Source: Acidobacteriota bacterium (GTDB lineage: Bacteria; Acidobacteriota; Terriglobia; Acidiferrales; UBA7541). Taken from it: a stretch of 64,000 bases of DNA. Position numbers and translations under genes: made by a program. Numbering within the stretch: position 1 is the first letter of the stretch; every line of letters starts with the position of its first letter. The stretch spans positions 186,001 through 250,000 of the forward strand of contig JABCZG010000001.1 in NCBI GenBank assembly GCA_013289835.1. Reading direction: 5' to 3'. Positions 11,136 to 22,737 of this stretch are shown in pieces. The notes beneath the pieces were generated by a model, which saw only the letters and a list, made by a program, of their open reading frames with translations, was not told where the DNA came from and searched no databases.

Positions 11136-12170
11136 TTATGCCTTGCTCACCGTTGAAACGTCAATCTTGCTCTCCTCCGAACCCATGCGGTCCCGCACCT
11201 CGGCGGCAATCTCATAAGATCGCAAGCGCGCGGCCTGGTCGTAAATGAGCCCCGCAATCATCAGTTCATCCGGCTTCGTAACCTCGAGGAATTCACTCAA
11301 TCCGCGTTCCACCGTCATCGACGATCCCACGAACGAGCACGCCAGCGACTGGCTGGCCATGACCTTCTCCGCCGGACTCCAAAACGTTTCGATGTTGTCG
11401 ATTGGCGGCGGAATCTGCCCCGGCACTCCCCGGCGAAGTAGCGCAAAGGCTTGCTGATGCGAAGTGAACAGCCGCCGCGCCTCCGCGTCGGTGGCAGCGG
11501 CAACGACATTCACGCCCAGCATGGCGTATGGCCGGTCGAGCTGCTTCGAAGGCGTGAAGCGCCTGCGGTAGAGCGCCAGCGCCTGCATCATGTCCGCAGG
11601 CGCAAAATGCGACGCGAACGCGAACGGCAGCCCCTTGATCGCCGCCAGCTGCGCGCTAAACAAGCTCGACCCCAGCAGCCAGATCGGTACCTGCAACCCA
11701 GCGCCCGGGATCGCACGGATTTGCTGCCTAGGCTTCGCGGGCGCGAAATACGATTGCAACTCCTCCACGTCTTGCGGGAATTCATCGCCCGTGGCCTTGC
11801 TGTCACGCCGCAGCGCCTGCGTCGTCGCCATATCCGTTCCCGGCGCGCGCCCCAAGCCCAAATCGATCCGCCCCGGATACAGCGATTCCAGCGTGCCGAA
11901 CTGCTCCGCGATCACCAGCGGCGCATGATTTGGCAGCATCACTCCGCCCGCGCCCACGCGAATGGTCTTTGTGCCCCCGGCGACATATCCAATCACCACC
12001 GCCGTCGCCGCGCTCGCGATCCCCGGCATGTTATGGTGTTCGGCCAGCCAGTAGCGCTGATACCCCAATCGTTCTGCGTGCCGCGCGAGCTCCAAGGTAT
12101 TGCGGAACGCGTCGGCCGGGGTCGCCCCCGCACAAACCGGCGCGAGATCAAGCACTGAGAACGGAATCAT
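11136..12170 (-). CDS. LLM class flavin-dependent oxidoreductase
   Basis: [55 protein letters not shown]. Confidence 0.92.
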   Translation of the reverse strand: MIPFSVLDLAPVCAGATPADAFRNTLELARHAERLGYQRYWLAEHHNMPGIASAATAVVIGYVAGGTKTIRVGAGGVMLPNHAPLVIAEQFGTLESLYPGRIDLGLGRAPGTDMATTQALRRDSKATGDEFPQDVEELQSYFAPAKPRQQIRAIPGAGLQVPIWLLGSSLFSAQLAAIKGLPFAFASHFAPADMMQALALYRRRFTPSKQLDRPYAMLGVNVVAAATDAEARRLFTSHQQAFALLRRGVPGQIPPPIDNIETFWSPAEKVMASQSLACSFVGSSMTVERGLSEFLEVTKPDELMIAGLIYDQAARLRSYEIAAEVRDRMGSEESKIDVSTVSKA

Positions 12171-12322
12171 GCAAAGCTCCTGCGCCGGCCACAATAGGCA
12201 AAATTAGCCGCTGTCCTGGCGCTCCATAGCTTAGATGAATCCTCGCGCCCCATCGGCACACGCGCAAAATGGCAGCGAACAACGCTTTTTCTCTCGCTGG
12301 CCGCTGCCGGGTCCGCCCCTGA

Positions 12323-13156
12323 CTAAGACATCTCCTTGCGCACCAGGTCTTCCAGGTCCGCGATCTGGTCGCCCAGCAGATTCATTTTCCTCGCCAGCCC
12401 TTGTATTTCCGTTTCCGCCCGCCGGTTCACATCAAAATCCAGTTCGCTGCGCAGCCGGTCTTTCGTATCCTGCCGGTTCTGGCTCATCATGATCACCGGA
12501 GCCTGAATGGCCGCCAGCAGCGAAAGAAAAAGATTCAAGAGAATGTATGGATAAGGATCCCACGCCGACCGCTTCAGGTACACGTTTATTGCGATATAAA
12601 TCGAAGAAAGGATCAGAAACGTAATAATAAAAAACCACGACCCGCCAAACCGCGCCACCGAATCAGACACCCGCTCGCCAAACGTCGCCTCCTTCTCGAT
12701 CACCTCGTTCGCATTGCGGTTCGCCCGAAGCCGCACCAGCCGTTGCGACGCATGGAACTGCCGCCCGATCACCGTCAACATATCCATCCCCGCATGTGGT
12801 TTGCGCTGCAGCAGCACGCTAATATTGTCCCGCGTGACTTCCAAGCATTCCGTCTCTTCCACCGCGATCGCGCTCGTCTGATGCGGCGTCTGCTCCAGCA
12901 TCGATGCAAACCCAAAAAAATCACCATGCCCCGGCTCATCCACTACAACTTCCTGATTGTCTTCGTCCACTGTCGTGACGCGCACTCGTCCCGTCACCAT
13001 CACGTACGCCTGCCCGCTCGAGTCCCCCATCTTGTAAATGCGCTGCCGCGGCGCAAACTTCTTCATCTGCACCTGCCCCGCCAGCACTGCCCTCTCATCG
13101 TCATCCAGCAACGCAAACAGCGGCACATGCTTCAGTTCTTCCGGATTGCAACCCAT
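12323..13156 (-). CDS. Cyclic-nucleotide-binding-like domain fused to DUF1003-type membrane domain
   Basis: cNMP-like region (FAPRQRIYKMGDSSGQAYVMVTGRVRV) then DSVARFGGSWFFIITFLILSSIYIAINV...DPYPYILLNLFLSLLAAIQAPVIMMSQNRQ. Confidence 0.85.
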   Translation of the reverse strand: MGCNPEELKHVPLFALLDDDERAVLAGQVQMKKFAPRQRIYKMGDSSGQAYVMVTGRVRVTTVDEDNQEVVVDEPGHGDFFGFASMLEQTPHQTSAIAVEETECLEVTRDNISVLLQRKPHAGMDMLTVIGRQFHASQRLVRLRANRNANEVIEKEATFGERVSDSVARFGGSWFFIITFLILSSIYIAINVYLKRSAWDPYPYILLNLFLSLLAAIQAPVIMMSQNRQDTKDRLRSELDFDVNRRAETEIQGLARKMNLLGDQIADLEDLVRKEMS

Positions 13157-13587
13157 CGTCCACCTCGCTTCGTGAGCCCAAATCCTGCCTAATCCTCCCC
13201 TCCATTTCAAGGGTTCCCCGAGCAGCTTCCTTTTCGGCACAGCGCCCTTCAGCAGACAGCCAGGTATCGAGCTCCCAACCAGTCCTTTGGCATGAGCGCG
13301 TCTCTTCCGGCCAGCCACCCCGTCGTGTGTGCCAATCCCTAACTCCTTTGGATGCAACACTTACAGAAAACAGGGGGAGGGGGAACGCCTCCGTTTATCC
13401 CAACTCCCTTTGCGAAACTCCGTGCCCTCAGCGTCTCTTTGTTATCTGTTGTCTCTCTCACACCGACTCTACCTTCGACCTTCAACTGTCAACCTCGTCC
13501 ACGAGACACAAGTCACGGAACACTGGTCATCTCCCATCCCTGGCGTCGCAGTGCTATCATGCGGAAGAAACGTAGAACGAACCACTT

Positions 13588-14769
13588 ATGACTGAAAACT
13601 ACTCTCCATTCGCCACCGTCGAAGAAGCCGTCGAAGAGATTCGCCAGGGCCGCATGATCGTCCTCGTGGACGACGAGGACCGCGAAAACGAAGGCGACCT
13701 CACCATGGCCGCCGAAAAGATCACCCCCGACGCCATCAACTTCATGGCTAAATTCGGCCGAGGCCTGATCTGCCTGCCCCTGACCGAAGAGCGCTGCGAC
13801 GAGCTCCACCTCCCGCTCATGTCGCCCATCAACACCTCCGTGCACGGCACCGCGTTCACCGAAGCGGTGGACGCGCGCGTTGGCGTCACCACCGGCATCA
13901 GCGCTTCCGACCGCGCCATCACCATCCTTACCGCCATTGATCCAAAAACGAAGCCCCAGGATCTTGCGCGCCCCGGCCATATTTTCCCGCTTCGTGCGCG
14001 CAATGGCGGCGTTCTCGTCCGCGCCGGCCAGACCGAAGCCTCCGTGGATCTCGCGCGCATCGCCGGACTGACTCCCGCCGGAGTCATCTGCGAAATCATG
14101 GGCGAGGACGGCACCATGTCCCGCGTGCCGCAGCTCATTGAGTTTTGCCGCGAACACCACTTGAAAATGCTCACGGTCGCGGACCTCATCCGCTACCGCA
14201 TGCAGCATGAGCGCTACGTCCGCCGCGTGGCCGAAGCCGTTCTTCCCACGCGCTATGGCGATTTCCGCATGATTGCCTATTCGAGCGACGTGGACCACGA
14301 CCAGCACATCGCTCTCGTTCGCGGCGAACTTGTTGGCGCCGAGCCGGCGCTCGTCCGCGTGCACTCGCATTGCTTGACGGGCGACGTCTTCGGTTCCACC
14401 GCCTGCGATTGCAGCGAACTCGTCTCGCGCTCTCTTGCCGCCATCGCCAAGGAAGATCGCGGCGTCTTTCTCTATTTGCACCACACCGGACGCGGTTTCA
14501 GCGTAGATGCGCCCGACCAGCCCGGCGTGCTCCCACAAATTCATTTTCATAAGCGCGGCCAGCTCGACCGCGAGCCCGCCCGCCAGCGCATGGTCCAGCA
14601 CGAAAGCGGCATCGGCGCCCAAATCCTGATCGACCTCGGCCTCAAGGACATCCGCGTCCTAACCAACCACCCCAAAAAAGTCGTCGCCCTGGAAGGCTAC
14701 GGCATCCGCATCGCCGACCAGGTCCCCCTCCGCATCGAGCAACCCAAACCCTCCCACCAGGTGATCTAG
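13588..14769 (+). CDS. ribBA: RibBA-type bifunctional protein: DHBP synthase fused to an atypical GTP cyclohydrolase II-like domain
   Basis: [11 protein letters not shown] and DHBP synthase motifs; [17 protein letters not shown] zinc-cysteine motif; atypical C-terminal active-site region. Confidence 0.88.
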   Translation: MTENYSPFATVEEAVEEIRQGRMIVLVDDEDRENEGDLTMAAEKITPDAINFMAKFGRGLICLPLTEERCDELHLPLMSPINTSVHGTAFTEAVDARVGVTTGISASDRAITILTAIDPKTKPQDLARPGHIFPLRARNGGVLVRAGQTEASVDLARIAGLTPAGVICEIMGEDGTMSRVPQLIEFCREHHLKMLTVADLIRYRMQHERYVRRVAEAVLPTRYGDFRMIAYSSDVDHDQHIALVRGELVGAEPALVRVHSHCLTGDVFGSTACDCSELVSRSLAAIAKEDRGVFLYLHHTGRGFSVDAPDQPGVLPQIHFHKRGQLDREPARQRMVQHESGIGAQILIDLGLKDIRVLTNHPKKVVALEGYGIRIADQVPLRIEQPKPSHQVI

Positions 14770-14777
14770 GAACGCCA

Positions 14778-15230
14778 ATGGCCTCGACACTGAAACGCTT
14801 TGCAATCTGGACCGGCGGGCTACTCTTGTTGCTGTTCGCATGCGTCGTATTCAGAATCTGGTACGACTTTCGTTCGTACAGAATTACTCATCAACGAGAA
14901 GCAGCTCGGTTGATCGCAGAATTCCATCACCGTTTCAACGACCGCGACTTAGCGGCGATCTGCCGCGACGCCTATAGGTGCAGCGATCTTCCTGGCCTCA
15001 GGCAAGATTGGCAACGACTCTTGGACGACACTCGGAATCGCGGGGGCATGTTCCGAAGCGTGGTTCAATCGGACATCAATGTGTACGTGGAACCGCCGTC
15101 TGTCTGGGCGAATGTTGACTCCTCGTTTGGAAAGGGAGAATTGCGAGAAATTTTTATGATGAAGGATTACGAGGGAGGGTTGAAGATCTTTACCTACAAA
15201 ACGGTCACAAAGGAGGAGGCCACCCCATAA
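14778..15230 (+). CDS. Hypothetical membrane-anchored protein
   Basis: N-terminal TM segment; no recognised family. Confidence 0.6.
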   Translation: MASTLKRFAIWTGGLLLLLFACVVFRIWYDFRSYRITHQREAARLIAEFHHRFNDRDLAAICRDAYRCSDLPGLRQDWQRLLDDTRNRGGMFRSVVQSDINVYVEPPSVWANVDSSFGKGELREIFMMKDYEGGLKIFTYKTVTKEEATP

Positions 15231-15277
15231 CATTAGCTTTTCTTTGGGCGGCGGGATTCTGCTTTTTCTTTCAGTAG

Positions 15278-15718
15278 CTACAACGGCGGCTCTGTCGGTT
15301 CGTCATCAGGCGGGTCCTCCGTGGGAGGTGTCGTTGCTTTCGGAGGAGGATTCGCTGGCGCTGTCTTCGGCTTCGCGCAGCCCGAGCACGCCTTTGCAGG
15401 AGTCGCGTGCTGCGCGGCTGGCTTGCCGATGGTCAAGTACTTGCGCATTTTTTCGAGGCGCTTCGGGCCGAGGCCGCGAATCGCGAGCAAATCGTCCACG
15501 CTTTTGAACGCGCCATACGACTTGCGCATCTGCAAAATCTTGTCCGCCGTCGCCGGCCCAATCCCCGGCACCAGTTGCAACTGCTCCGAATTCGCCGTAT
15601 TAATGTTCACCGGCTGCGCCGGCGGCTTTTTCTTTCCCGCAAGCTGCGCCGGTAAAAAAAGCGCCGCAATGATGAGAATAGGCAGGAAAAACCGGGCGAA
15701 GAGGAGACGTGGTGTCAT
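15278..15718 (-). CDS. ComEA-like helix-hairpin-helix protein
   Basis: PVNINTANSEQLQLVPGIGPATADKILQMRKSYGAFKSVDDLLAIRGLGPKRLEKMRKYL. Confidence 0.9.
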   Translation of the reverse strand: MTPRLLFARFFLPILIIAALFLPAQLAGKKKPPAQPVNINTANSEQLQLVPGIGPATADKILQMRKSYGAFKSVDDLLAIRGLGPKRLEKMRKYLTIGKPAAQHATPAKACSGCAKPKTAPANPPPKATTPPTEDPPDDEPTEPPL

Positions 15719-15775
15719 TACCGGAAGATAATACTCCCGGAGATTATATTAATCAATAATTATGGAACTGCGCTA

Positions 15776-17152
15776 TCACTCCAAGCGCTTGCCCTGCGCA
15801 TCGTAGACTTCGAGTTCGCCGAAGAGGGCGGCTTGCGATTCGATCTGGGCGCGGTCGCCGACCACGACGATTTGCATGTTCGCGGAATCCAAATATTTTC
15901 GCGCGGCGGCAAGCAAATCATCCGGCGTGAGTGCGCGGACTTTCTGGCGATAGGTTTCGAGATAGTCGTCGGGCAGTTCGTTCAGCGCCACATTGGAGAA
16001 TTGCGAGAGCAGGCCATCCTGCGTCGCGAGGCCCATGGAAAAAACGCCGCTCAAATAATTCTGCGCGTCGGCAAGTTCCGCTTCCGGGACCGGCAGCGAA
16101 CGCAGTTTGTCCATCTCGTAGAAAATCTCCGTTAGCGAAGCGGCCACAACGTCGTTGCGCACCGCCGCGGAAACGGAAAAGTATCCGTGCTGGCGCAACG
16201 CGCTGACGCCGCTGCGCGGGCTGTACGTGTAGCCTTTGTCCTCGCGAATATTCATTACCAATCGCGAGTTGAACGCGCCGCCATACAAACTGTTCGTCAG
16301 CCCCAGCTTCACCCAGTCCGGATGCTTTCGCGTAATGGCGTGGCACCCCGCCAGAATTTGCGCCTGCACCGCGCCAGGCACGTGCACGAGATACACTCGC
16401 CGCCCATGCGGATTCGCTGGGGCTGCGGCCATTCTTGATTCTGGTTTCTTGCCGGTCCATGCGCCAAAAACTTTTTCGATGTTTTGCAACATGGCTTGCG
16501 GCTCGAAATCTCCTACGAGGATGAGCAGTCCGTTTCCTGGCGTGTACGATTCGCGGTAGACCGCTTGCAAATCTTCGCGCTTGTAGGCGGCCACTTGTTG
16601 TTCGCTTGGGGAAACCTGCGCGTAGGGATGCGCGCCGAACAAGACTTTCCGCAAGCGTTCGCTGGCGAGGAATCCGGGTTGCGTGCGTTCCAGCTTTACT
16701 TCTTCCAGTTTTTGGCGGCGTTCGCGTTCGAATTCGGCTTCGGGAAAGGCGGCTTCGCGCGCCAATTCGTTCACCAATCCGAGCAACGGTTCCGAGAATT
16801 CCGACAATCCTGCGAAGGAAATCGCGCTGGTGTCCATTCCGGCCGCGGAGGAAAGATCCGCGCCTAGGCGGCGCAAATCCTCTTCGATCTGGCGGCTTGC
16901 GCGCTTTGCCGTTCCGGTTCGAACAACTGTGGCCGTCATTTCCGCGAGACCTGGCGCGCGATCCGCTACCGCGGCGTTGCCCGAACGGAAAAAGAGTTCG
17001 CCGTGAAACTTCGGGATGGTGTGCGACTCCGCAAGAATCACTTCGAGGCCATTCGAAAGCCGCGTTTTGGTGCGCTTGGGCCAAGTCACCGCGCGTTCCG
17101 CGGAAAGCCCCGGCACGCCCGTTGCTACTTCTACCGTGCGCGTTGCCATCAC
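15776..17152 (-). CDS. M16 family peptidase-like protein lacking the HxxEH motif
   Basis: M16 fold sequence with GLAEMTATV where GLAHLLEHM is expected. Confidence 0.88.
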   Translation of the reverse strand: MMATRTVEVATGVPGLSAERAVTWPKRTKTRLSNGLEVILAESHTIPKFHGELFFRSGNAAVADRAPGLAEMTATVVRTGTAKRASRQIEEDLRRLGADLSSAAGMDTSAISFAGLSEFSEPLLGLVNELAREAAFPEAEFERERRQKLEEVKLERTQPGFLASERLRKVLFGAHPYAQVSPSEQQVAAYKREDLQAVYRESYTPGNGLLILVGDFEPQAMLQNIEKVFGAWTGKKPESRMAAAPANPHGRRVYLVHVPGAVQAQILAGCHAITRKHPDWVKLGLTNSLYGGAFNSRLVMNIREDKGYTYSPRSGVSALRQHGYFSVSAAVRNDVVAASLTEIFYEMDKLRSLPVPEAELADAQNYLSGVFSMGLATQDGLLSQFSNVALNELPDDYLETYRQKVRALTPDDLLAAARKYLDSANMQIVVVGDRAQIESQAALFGELEVYDAQGKRLE

Positions 17153-18462
17153 GCGGCCTCCTGCGTTTTGGCTTTCACCGGCGTTCGGAAGACGATTGCG
17201 CGCTTTTCAGTTCGCAGATATTTTTTCGCGGCGGCTTGAATTTCCTCGCGCGCCACGGCGAGAAATCCATCGAGGATGGTGTTCACGAGTTGTGGCTCAT
17301 TGTCAAAAAGCGTGAAGCACGCCAGCAAATGCATCAGTCCATACTTCGGCATGGCGCCACCACGGCCGCCTTCGAGCGTGGCGTAATAATCCGAGCGCCA
17401 TTTCACTTTCAGCTGCTCCAATTCATCCGCGCTGATTCCCTGCTCTCGCACTTCGCGAATCACGGCATCGAACGCCGCCAGCGTGGCTTCGCTCGAATAC
17501 TCCGGCTTGTGCATGATCTTCGTGGTCATTTGCGTGGGCCCGTTGTATCCGAAAATGTCGTCAATGCCGCCATCCGCGTCCACCGCGATCTGTTTTTCCA
17601 GAACCAATTCGCGATACATCCGTCCCGCTCGGCCGCCGTGGAGCGCCTGGTCCAGCAGCGCCATCGCGTACCAATCGGCTGTGCGCCGTGCGGGCATGAC
17701 GTACCCGATGGCCATTCCGGGGAGCGTCCCGAATTTTTCTTCCACGTTGCCGCGGCGCTCTTCGTTCTGCTCCGGTTCGCTCGGGTCGGCGAACGGCGGA
17801 GGCGCTCCGGCGGGAATATTGCCAAAGTATTTTTCTGCCAGCGTGAGGCCTTCTTCGCCCTTCACGTCGCCGAGCATCAAGAGCACGGCATTGTTTGGGA
17901 CGTAATATGTTTTGAAAAACGCCTGGACATCTTTTAGATCCGCGGCGTCGAGATCGGCAAAATCGCCGTAAAAATTGTGCGCGTTGGCCCAATTGCGGAA
18001 CGCCACGGGCGGCATGTCCAACCAGGGAAATCCGCCGTACGGCTGGTTCATCACGTTCACGCGGACTTCTTCTTTCACCACGTCGCGCTGGTTCTTCAGA
18101 TTTTCGTCGTCCACTTTGAGTGCTCGCATGCGGTCGGCTTCCAGCCAAAGCACGCGCTCCAGCGCGTTCGATGGCACCGCTTCGTAATAATTTGTTACGT
18201 CGTAGGAAGTCGAGCCGTTCAGCGTGCCGCCGCTCGAATTGATGAGCTTGATGTGCTGCATCTTCGGCGCATTTGCCGAGCCCTGGAACATCATGTGTTC
18301 GAACAGGTGCGCGAAGCCGCTGCGGCCTTGCGGTTCCAACCGGAATCCTATTTTGTAGTAGACGCCGACGGTCACGACCGGCGCGGTGGTATCCGGCGCG
18401 ATCACCACTTTCAATCCGTTTGCCAGCGTTTTGCTTTCGATTGCAACCTGCAGTCGTTTCAC
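17149..18462 (-). CDS. M16 family zinc peptidase
   Basis: GFAHLFEHMMFQGS (HxxEH). Confidence 0.93.
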   Translation of the reverse strand: MKRLQVAIESKTLANGLKVVIAPDTTAPVVTVGVYYKIGFRLEPQGRSGFAHLFEHMMFQGSANAPKMQHIKLINSSGGTLNGSTSYDVTNYYEAVPSNALERVLWLEADRMRALKVDDENLKNQRDVVKEEVRVNVMNQPYGGFPWLDMPPVAFRNWANAHNFYGDFADLDAADLKDVQAFFKTYYVPNNAVLLMLGDVKGEEGLTLAEKYFGNIPAGAPPPFADPSEPEQNEERRGNVEEKFGTLPGMAIGYVMPARRTADWYAMALLDQALHGGRAGRMYRELVLEKQIAVDADGGIDDIFGYNGPTQMTTKIMHKPEYSSEATLAAFDAVIREVREQGISADELEQLKVKWRSDYYATLEGGRGGAMPKYGLMHLLACFTLFDNEPQLVNTILDGFLAVAREEIQAAAKKYLRTEKRAIVFRTPVKAKTQEAA

Positions 18463-19355
18463 GCGTTGCCCCCCATGGCGTTTGCCTTTGCTTTTTTCCC
18501 TTCCGAAAGTTTTCCCAATTCAGCGAGCATCGCGGCGGCGTCTTTTGCAAGCACGCGCGCGGCCAAGCGGTTCAGCGCTACATACGCTTCCGGAAATTCC
18601 GCCGGACACTCCCGCAAGGCGGCCAGATGGGCCTTCACCACTTTATAATCGCCGCGCGAAAGCGGTCCCGTCCACGCAGCGCGCGGTCCCAGGCGTTCCA
18701 TATTTTCGAGGACTTGGCGCGTTAGTGGCAAAAGCGCGCGCAGCGCTTCGCTGCGTTTCATTCCAAGCGAAATCAACAACTGCATCCCGGCCTCTTCCAC
18801 CGCAAGAACGTTTCCGGCTGCCATCGCCGCTGCCGCGTGGTACAAAGCTTTTTTCTCTCCTGCGATTCGAACGGCAGAGCCGCCGAGGCAGCGCGTCATT
18901 TGACGGCCCACGCGAACCGCCTCCGTGTCTCCCTCCACGGCAAATACTCTGCCTTCCAGCGACGGCACGGAGACGCCGCTGAACGATTGTAGAGGGTGCA
19001 TCGAACCAACGGTCGCGCCCTGGGCCTTCACGGATTCCAGCACACTCGCGTCTAACGCGCCGCTCGTGTGCAACACCACTTTCCCACGCAACTCCTCCGC
19101 GCCGATTCGCGCAAGTTCCTGGGCAACCGACGTGATTTCATCATCCGGCGTGGTGATCAGGATCACGCGGGACGAGAGGATCTGCCGAGTGGTTCCGGCG
19201 TGCGCTTTGCCTGCTCCGATGAAGCGGACAGCTTTTCGCGCCTTGGCTTCGCTGCGCGCGACGACGGCGCCAATTTTCCATCCCAATTCGCGCAATCGGC
19301 GTCCCAGTGCGCGTCCCACACGACCTGCTCCGACGATGGCGAGCGTCTTTTCCAT
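18459..19355 (-). CDS. Rossmann-fold / DUF2520 family protein
   Basis: LAIVGAGRVGRALGRRLRELGW N-terminus; LHTSGALDASVLESVKAQGATVGSMHPLQSF. Confidence 0.85.
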   Translation of the reverse strand: MEKTLAIVGAGRVGRALGRRLRELGWKIGAVVARSEAKARKAVRFIGAGKAHAGTTRQILSSRVILITTPDDEITSVAQELARIGAEELRGKVVLHTSGALDASVLESVKAQGATVGSMHPLQSFSGVSVPSLEGRVFAVEGDTEAVRVGRQMTRCLGGSAVRIAGEKKALYHAAAAMAAGNVLAVEEAGMQLLISLGMKRSEALRALLPLTRQVLENMERLGPRAAWTGPLSRGDYKVVKAHLAALRECPAEFPEAYVALNRLAARVLAKDAAAMLAELGKLSEGKKAKANAMGGNA

Positions 19356-19377
19356 CTCGTGTTAGCATAACCTGAGG

Positions 19378-20553
19378 TTGACGCCGACACCAATTTCCAT
19401 GCATCTTTTCGGACTCGTTCTTTTTGGCTTCATCGCAATTTTCTGGCTCACTCATGGTCTTCGCGTTGCCTATGGCGCCACCCAACTTCCCTGGCTGAAA
19501 GACTTTGCTCCTGCCCCGGATGCGGCTTGTCCGCGAATCTCTTTACTGTTTGCCGCCCGTGATGAGGAAGAAAAACTTCCGGCGGCGCTCGCCACACTCA
19601 TGGAAATGGATTACCCGAATCTCGAAGTGATCGCTGTGAATGACCGTTCGAAGGATTCCACGGGCCACATCCTCGACGAATTTGCCAGGGCGCATCCGCG
19701 GCTTCGCGTCGTACACGTCGCGGAACTGCCGCCGGGCTGGCTCGGCAAACCGCACGCGCTGCAGAAAGCCTTCGAGGCTTCCACCGGCGATTGGTTGCTC
19801 TTCACTGATGCTGACGTGCGCTTCGAACCGGATGCCCTTCGCCGCGCGGTGGCACTTGCAACGCAGCGCAAACTCGATCACCTCACGCTCTTTGGTGACG
19901 TGGAAATGATCGGCTTCTGGGAGAAGGTGCTCATTACTTTTTTTGCTTTCATGTTTCAGCTCGCCAGCGATCCGCACCGCGTGAGCAATCCGCATTCGCA
20001 CTTCTATGTGGGAGTTGGCGCTTTTCAGCTTGTGAAGCGCTCCAGTTATGAAGCCAGCGGAACGCATCGCCGCCTAGCCATGGAAGTGCTTGATGACATG
20101 AAGCTCGGCAAAATCATGAAGCAGTCCGGTTTTCGTTCCGGGGTCGGAATCGCACAGGAGAGCGTGGTGGTTCGCTGGCACGCGGGGGTTGGCAATCTGG
20201 TTCGCGGGGTGACCAAGAATTTTTTTGCCGCCGCCGGCTACAGCGTGTCGTTCGTAGCCGTGGCCGTTGCGGGATTTTTGCTCATGAATATCATGCCATT
20301 CGTGGGTGTCCTTTTCGGGCACGGCTGGATACGCGCGCTGGCAGTTGCTTCGCTGGTCATCCTGCTCTTCTTCCACACGGCGATCGCCGTCACCATGCGC
20401 GTCTCGCCACTCTATGCGCTGACGCACCCACTCGGGGCCTTGCTCATGATTTACATGCTGCTGCGCTCGACAGTGATCACGCTAAGGCAAGGCGGCATCG
20501 TCTGGCGCGATACATTTTATCCGCTCGAGGAACTCAAGCGCGGCGTGGTTTAG
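19378..20553 (+). CDS. Glycosyltransferase family 2, membrane associated
   Basis: [55 protein letters not shown]-terminal TM helices. Confidence 0.9.
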   Translation: MTPTPISMHLFGLVLFGFIAIFWLTHGLRVAYGATQLPWLKDFAPAPDAACPRISLLFAARDEEEKLPAALATLMEMDYPNLEVIAVNDRSKDSTGHILDEFARAHPRLRVVHVAELPPGWLGKPHALQKAFEASTGDWLLFTDADVRFEPDALRRAVALATQRKLDHLTLFGDVEMIGFWEKVLITFFAFMFQLASDPHRVSNPHSHFYVGVGAFQLVKRSSYEASGTHRRLAMEVLDDMKLGKIMKQSGFRSGVGIAQESVVVRWHAGVGNLVRGVTKNFFAAAGYSVSFVAVAVAGFLLMNIMPFVGVLFGHGWIRALAVASLVILLFFHTAIAVTMRVSPLYALTHPLGALLMIYMLLRSTVITLRQGGIVWRDTFYPLEELKRGVV

Positions 20554-22598
20554 CCTGCCGATTCAGCTGCTGCCTGTAGTTTCTCCGCAGAAAACATTCC
20601 AGCTAGATCCTTCTGTTTTAGCGAGCGGATGCGGTCGCGTAGTTGGGCGGCTTTTTCGAATTCGAATTTCTTGGCGGCTTCGCGCATTTGCGTTTCGAGC
20701 TGCTGCAACATTTCGGCGAGTTGTTTTTCGCTTTTGATCCCCGCGGCGGCGGCATCGAGGCTTACATCATCCAAGGGCACAGTCACGTAATCGGCTTCGA
20801 CGATCTTGGCCAGCTCCATATCCACGGACTTGATGATGGACATCGGGGTGATGTTGTTTTCCTTGTTGTAGGCGACCTGCTTGGTGCGCCGCCGGTTGGT
20901 CTCGTCAATGGCCTGGTTCATGGAATCGGTGCGGCGGTCGGCGTAGAGAATGGCGCGGCCTTCGATGTGGCGGGCGCAGCGGCCGATCGTTTGGATTAGC
21001 GAGGTGTTGCTGCGCAAGAAGCCTTCTTTATCGGCGTCCAGAATTGCGACGAGCGAAACTTCCGGCAAGTCCAAGCCCTCGCGGAGCAAGTTGATTCCGA
21101 TCAGCACATCGAATTCACCGCGGCGCAAATCGCGCAGAATTTTAATGCGGTCGAGCGTTTCCACCTCGGAATGGAGGTAGCGGCATTTCACGCCGATTTC
21201 CGAGAAATATTCGGAGAGGTCTTCCGCCATGCGTTTCGTTAGAGTGGTCACAAGGACGCGCTCGTTTTTTTCCGCGCGCACACGAATTTCTTCCAGGAGA
21301 TCGTCCACTTGGCCTTTCACCGGACGAATTTCGACCTGAGGATCCACTAGCCCTGTCGGGCGAATCACCTGTTCGACTACGACGCCTCCCGCTTTGGTCA
21401 GCTCGTACGGGCCGGGCGTGGCGGAGACGTAGACGACTTGATTCATGCGGTGTTCGAATTCTTCAAAGGTGAGCGGGCGATTATCCAGTGCCGAGGGCAT
21501 TCGAAAGCCGTAGTCCACCAGGGTTTGCTTGCGGGCGCGGTCGCCATTGAACATGCCGCGCACTTGGCCGACGGTCTGGTGGGATTCGTCAATGAACATC
21601 AGAAAATCCTGCGGGACATAGTCGAGGAGCGTGGGCGGCGCTTCGCCGGGGAGGCGGCCGCTCAAATGGCGTGAGTAATTTTCGATGCCGTGGCAGTAGC
21701 CGATGGTACGCATCATCTCGATGTCAAACATGGTGCGCTGCACGACGCGCTGGGCTTCGACGAATTTGCCCTGCTTCTCCATTTCCTTCTTCCACCACCA
21801 TAGCTCTTCCTGAATGCTGACGATGGCGCGATCGCGCTGTTCCTGCGGCATGACGTAGTGCGTTTTCGGGTAGATGGGCACACGCGTCAAATCTTCCTGG
21901 CCAGCGCGGACTTCGCCGGTCAGTGGATCGATTTGGCGCAGCGCGTCAATCTGGTCGCCCCACATTTCGATGCGGTAGCCCTGGTCTTCATAGGTGGGAT
22001 AAATTTCGATGGTGTCGCCGCGCACGCGAAAGGTTCCACGCCGCAAGTCTTCGCTGCGGTCGTACTGAATGTCCACGAAGCGGCGCAGCAGCGCTTCGCG
22101 GGGGATTTGCTGGCCTTTTTCCAGCATGACGAGCATTCCGTAGTAGGCCTCGGGCGAGCCGAGGCCGTAAATGCAGGAGACCGAGGCGACGATGACGACG
22201 TCGCGGCGCTCGAAGAGGGAGCGTGTGGCGCTCATGCGCAGCTTGTCCAGCTCGTCGTTGATGGTGGCTTCTTTATCAATGTAGATGTCGGCGGATGGGA
22301 CGTAAGCTTCGGGCTGGTAAAAATCGTAGTAGCTGACGAAATATTCGACGGCGTTTTCCGGAAAGAAGCCTTTGAACTCGTGGTAGAGCTGCGCGGCCAG
22401 CGTTTTATTGTGCGCCAGGACCAGCGCGGGGCGGTTGGCCTCTTCGATCAGCTTGGCCATGGTGAAGGTCTTGCCTGATCCGGTGACGCCGAGCAACACC
22501 TGGTGCTTTTCGCCGGCTTCCAGGCCGCGAGTAAGCTGCTCGATGGCCGCGGGCTGATCGCCGCGCGGCTGATAGCTGCTGTGCAGCTTGAAATTCAT
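20550..22598 (-). CDS. uvrB: Excinuclease ABC subunit B
   Basis: [36 protein letters not shown]; beta-hairpin [13 protein letters not shown]-terminal UVR motif. Confidence 0.98.
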   Translation of the reverse strand: MNFKLHSSYQPRGDQPAAIEQLTRGLEAGEKHQVLLGVTGSGKTFTMAKLIEEANRPALVLAHNKTLAAQLYHEFKGFFPENAVEYFVSYYDFYQPEAYVPSADIYIDKEATINDELDKLRMSATRSLFERRDVVIVASVSCIYGLGSPEAYYGMLVMLEKGQQIPREALLRRFVDIQYDRSEDLRRGTFRVRGDTIEIYPTYEDQGYRIEMWGDQIDALRQIDPLTGEVRAGQEDLTRVPIYPKTHYVMPQEQRDRAIVSIQEELWWWKKEMEKQGKFVEAQRVVQRTMFDIEMMRTIGYCHGIENYSRHLSGRLPGEAPPTLLDYVPQDFLMFIDESHQTVGQVRGMFNGDRARKQTLVDYGFRMPSALDNRPLTFEEFEHRMNQVVYVSATPGPYELTKAGGVVVEQVIRPTGLVDPQVEIRPVKGQVDDLLEEIRVRAEKNERVLVTTLTKRMAEDLSEYFSEIGVKCRYLHSEVETLDRIKILRDLRRGEFDVLIGINLLREGLDLPEVSLVAILDADKEGFLRSNTSLIQTIGRCARHIEGRAILYADRRTDSMNQAIDETNRRRTKQVAYNKENNITPMSIIKSVDMELAKIVEADYVTVPLDDVSLDAAAAGIKSEKQLAEMLQQLETQMREAAKKFEFEKAAQLRDRIRSLKQKDLAGMFSAEKLQAAAESAG

Positions 22599-22737
22599 GG
22601 GGAGGGTCTCCTGCCGGTCTGGCGGCCACTGCTGAAACTTACATTATACTCCGGCCTGCAAGTTCTCGGCTTTTTGCGCTGGGAAGCCAGTATCCAGGCG
22701 CCGAGTAAAGAGGACCTAATGAGAATACTGCTGTAAA

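Noticed and set aside
13361-13587. Possible FMN riboswitch upstream of ribBA
   Set aside because: No recognisable FMN riboswitch conserved blocks found by eye despite a G-rich stretch (agggggagggggaacgcc).
16606-17937. 443-aa plus-strand ORF antisense to M16 peptidases
   Set aside because: Arg-rich shadow translation with no domain.
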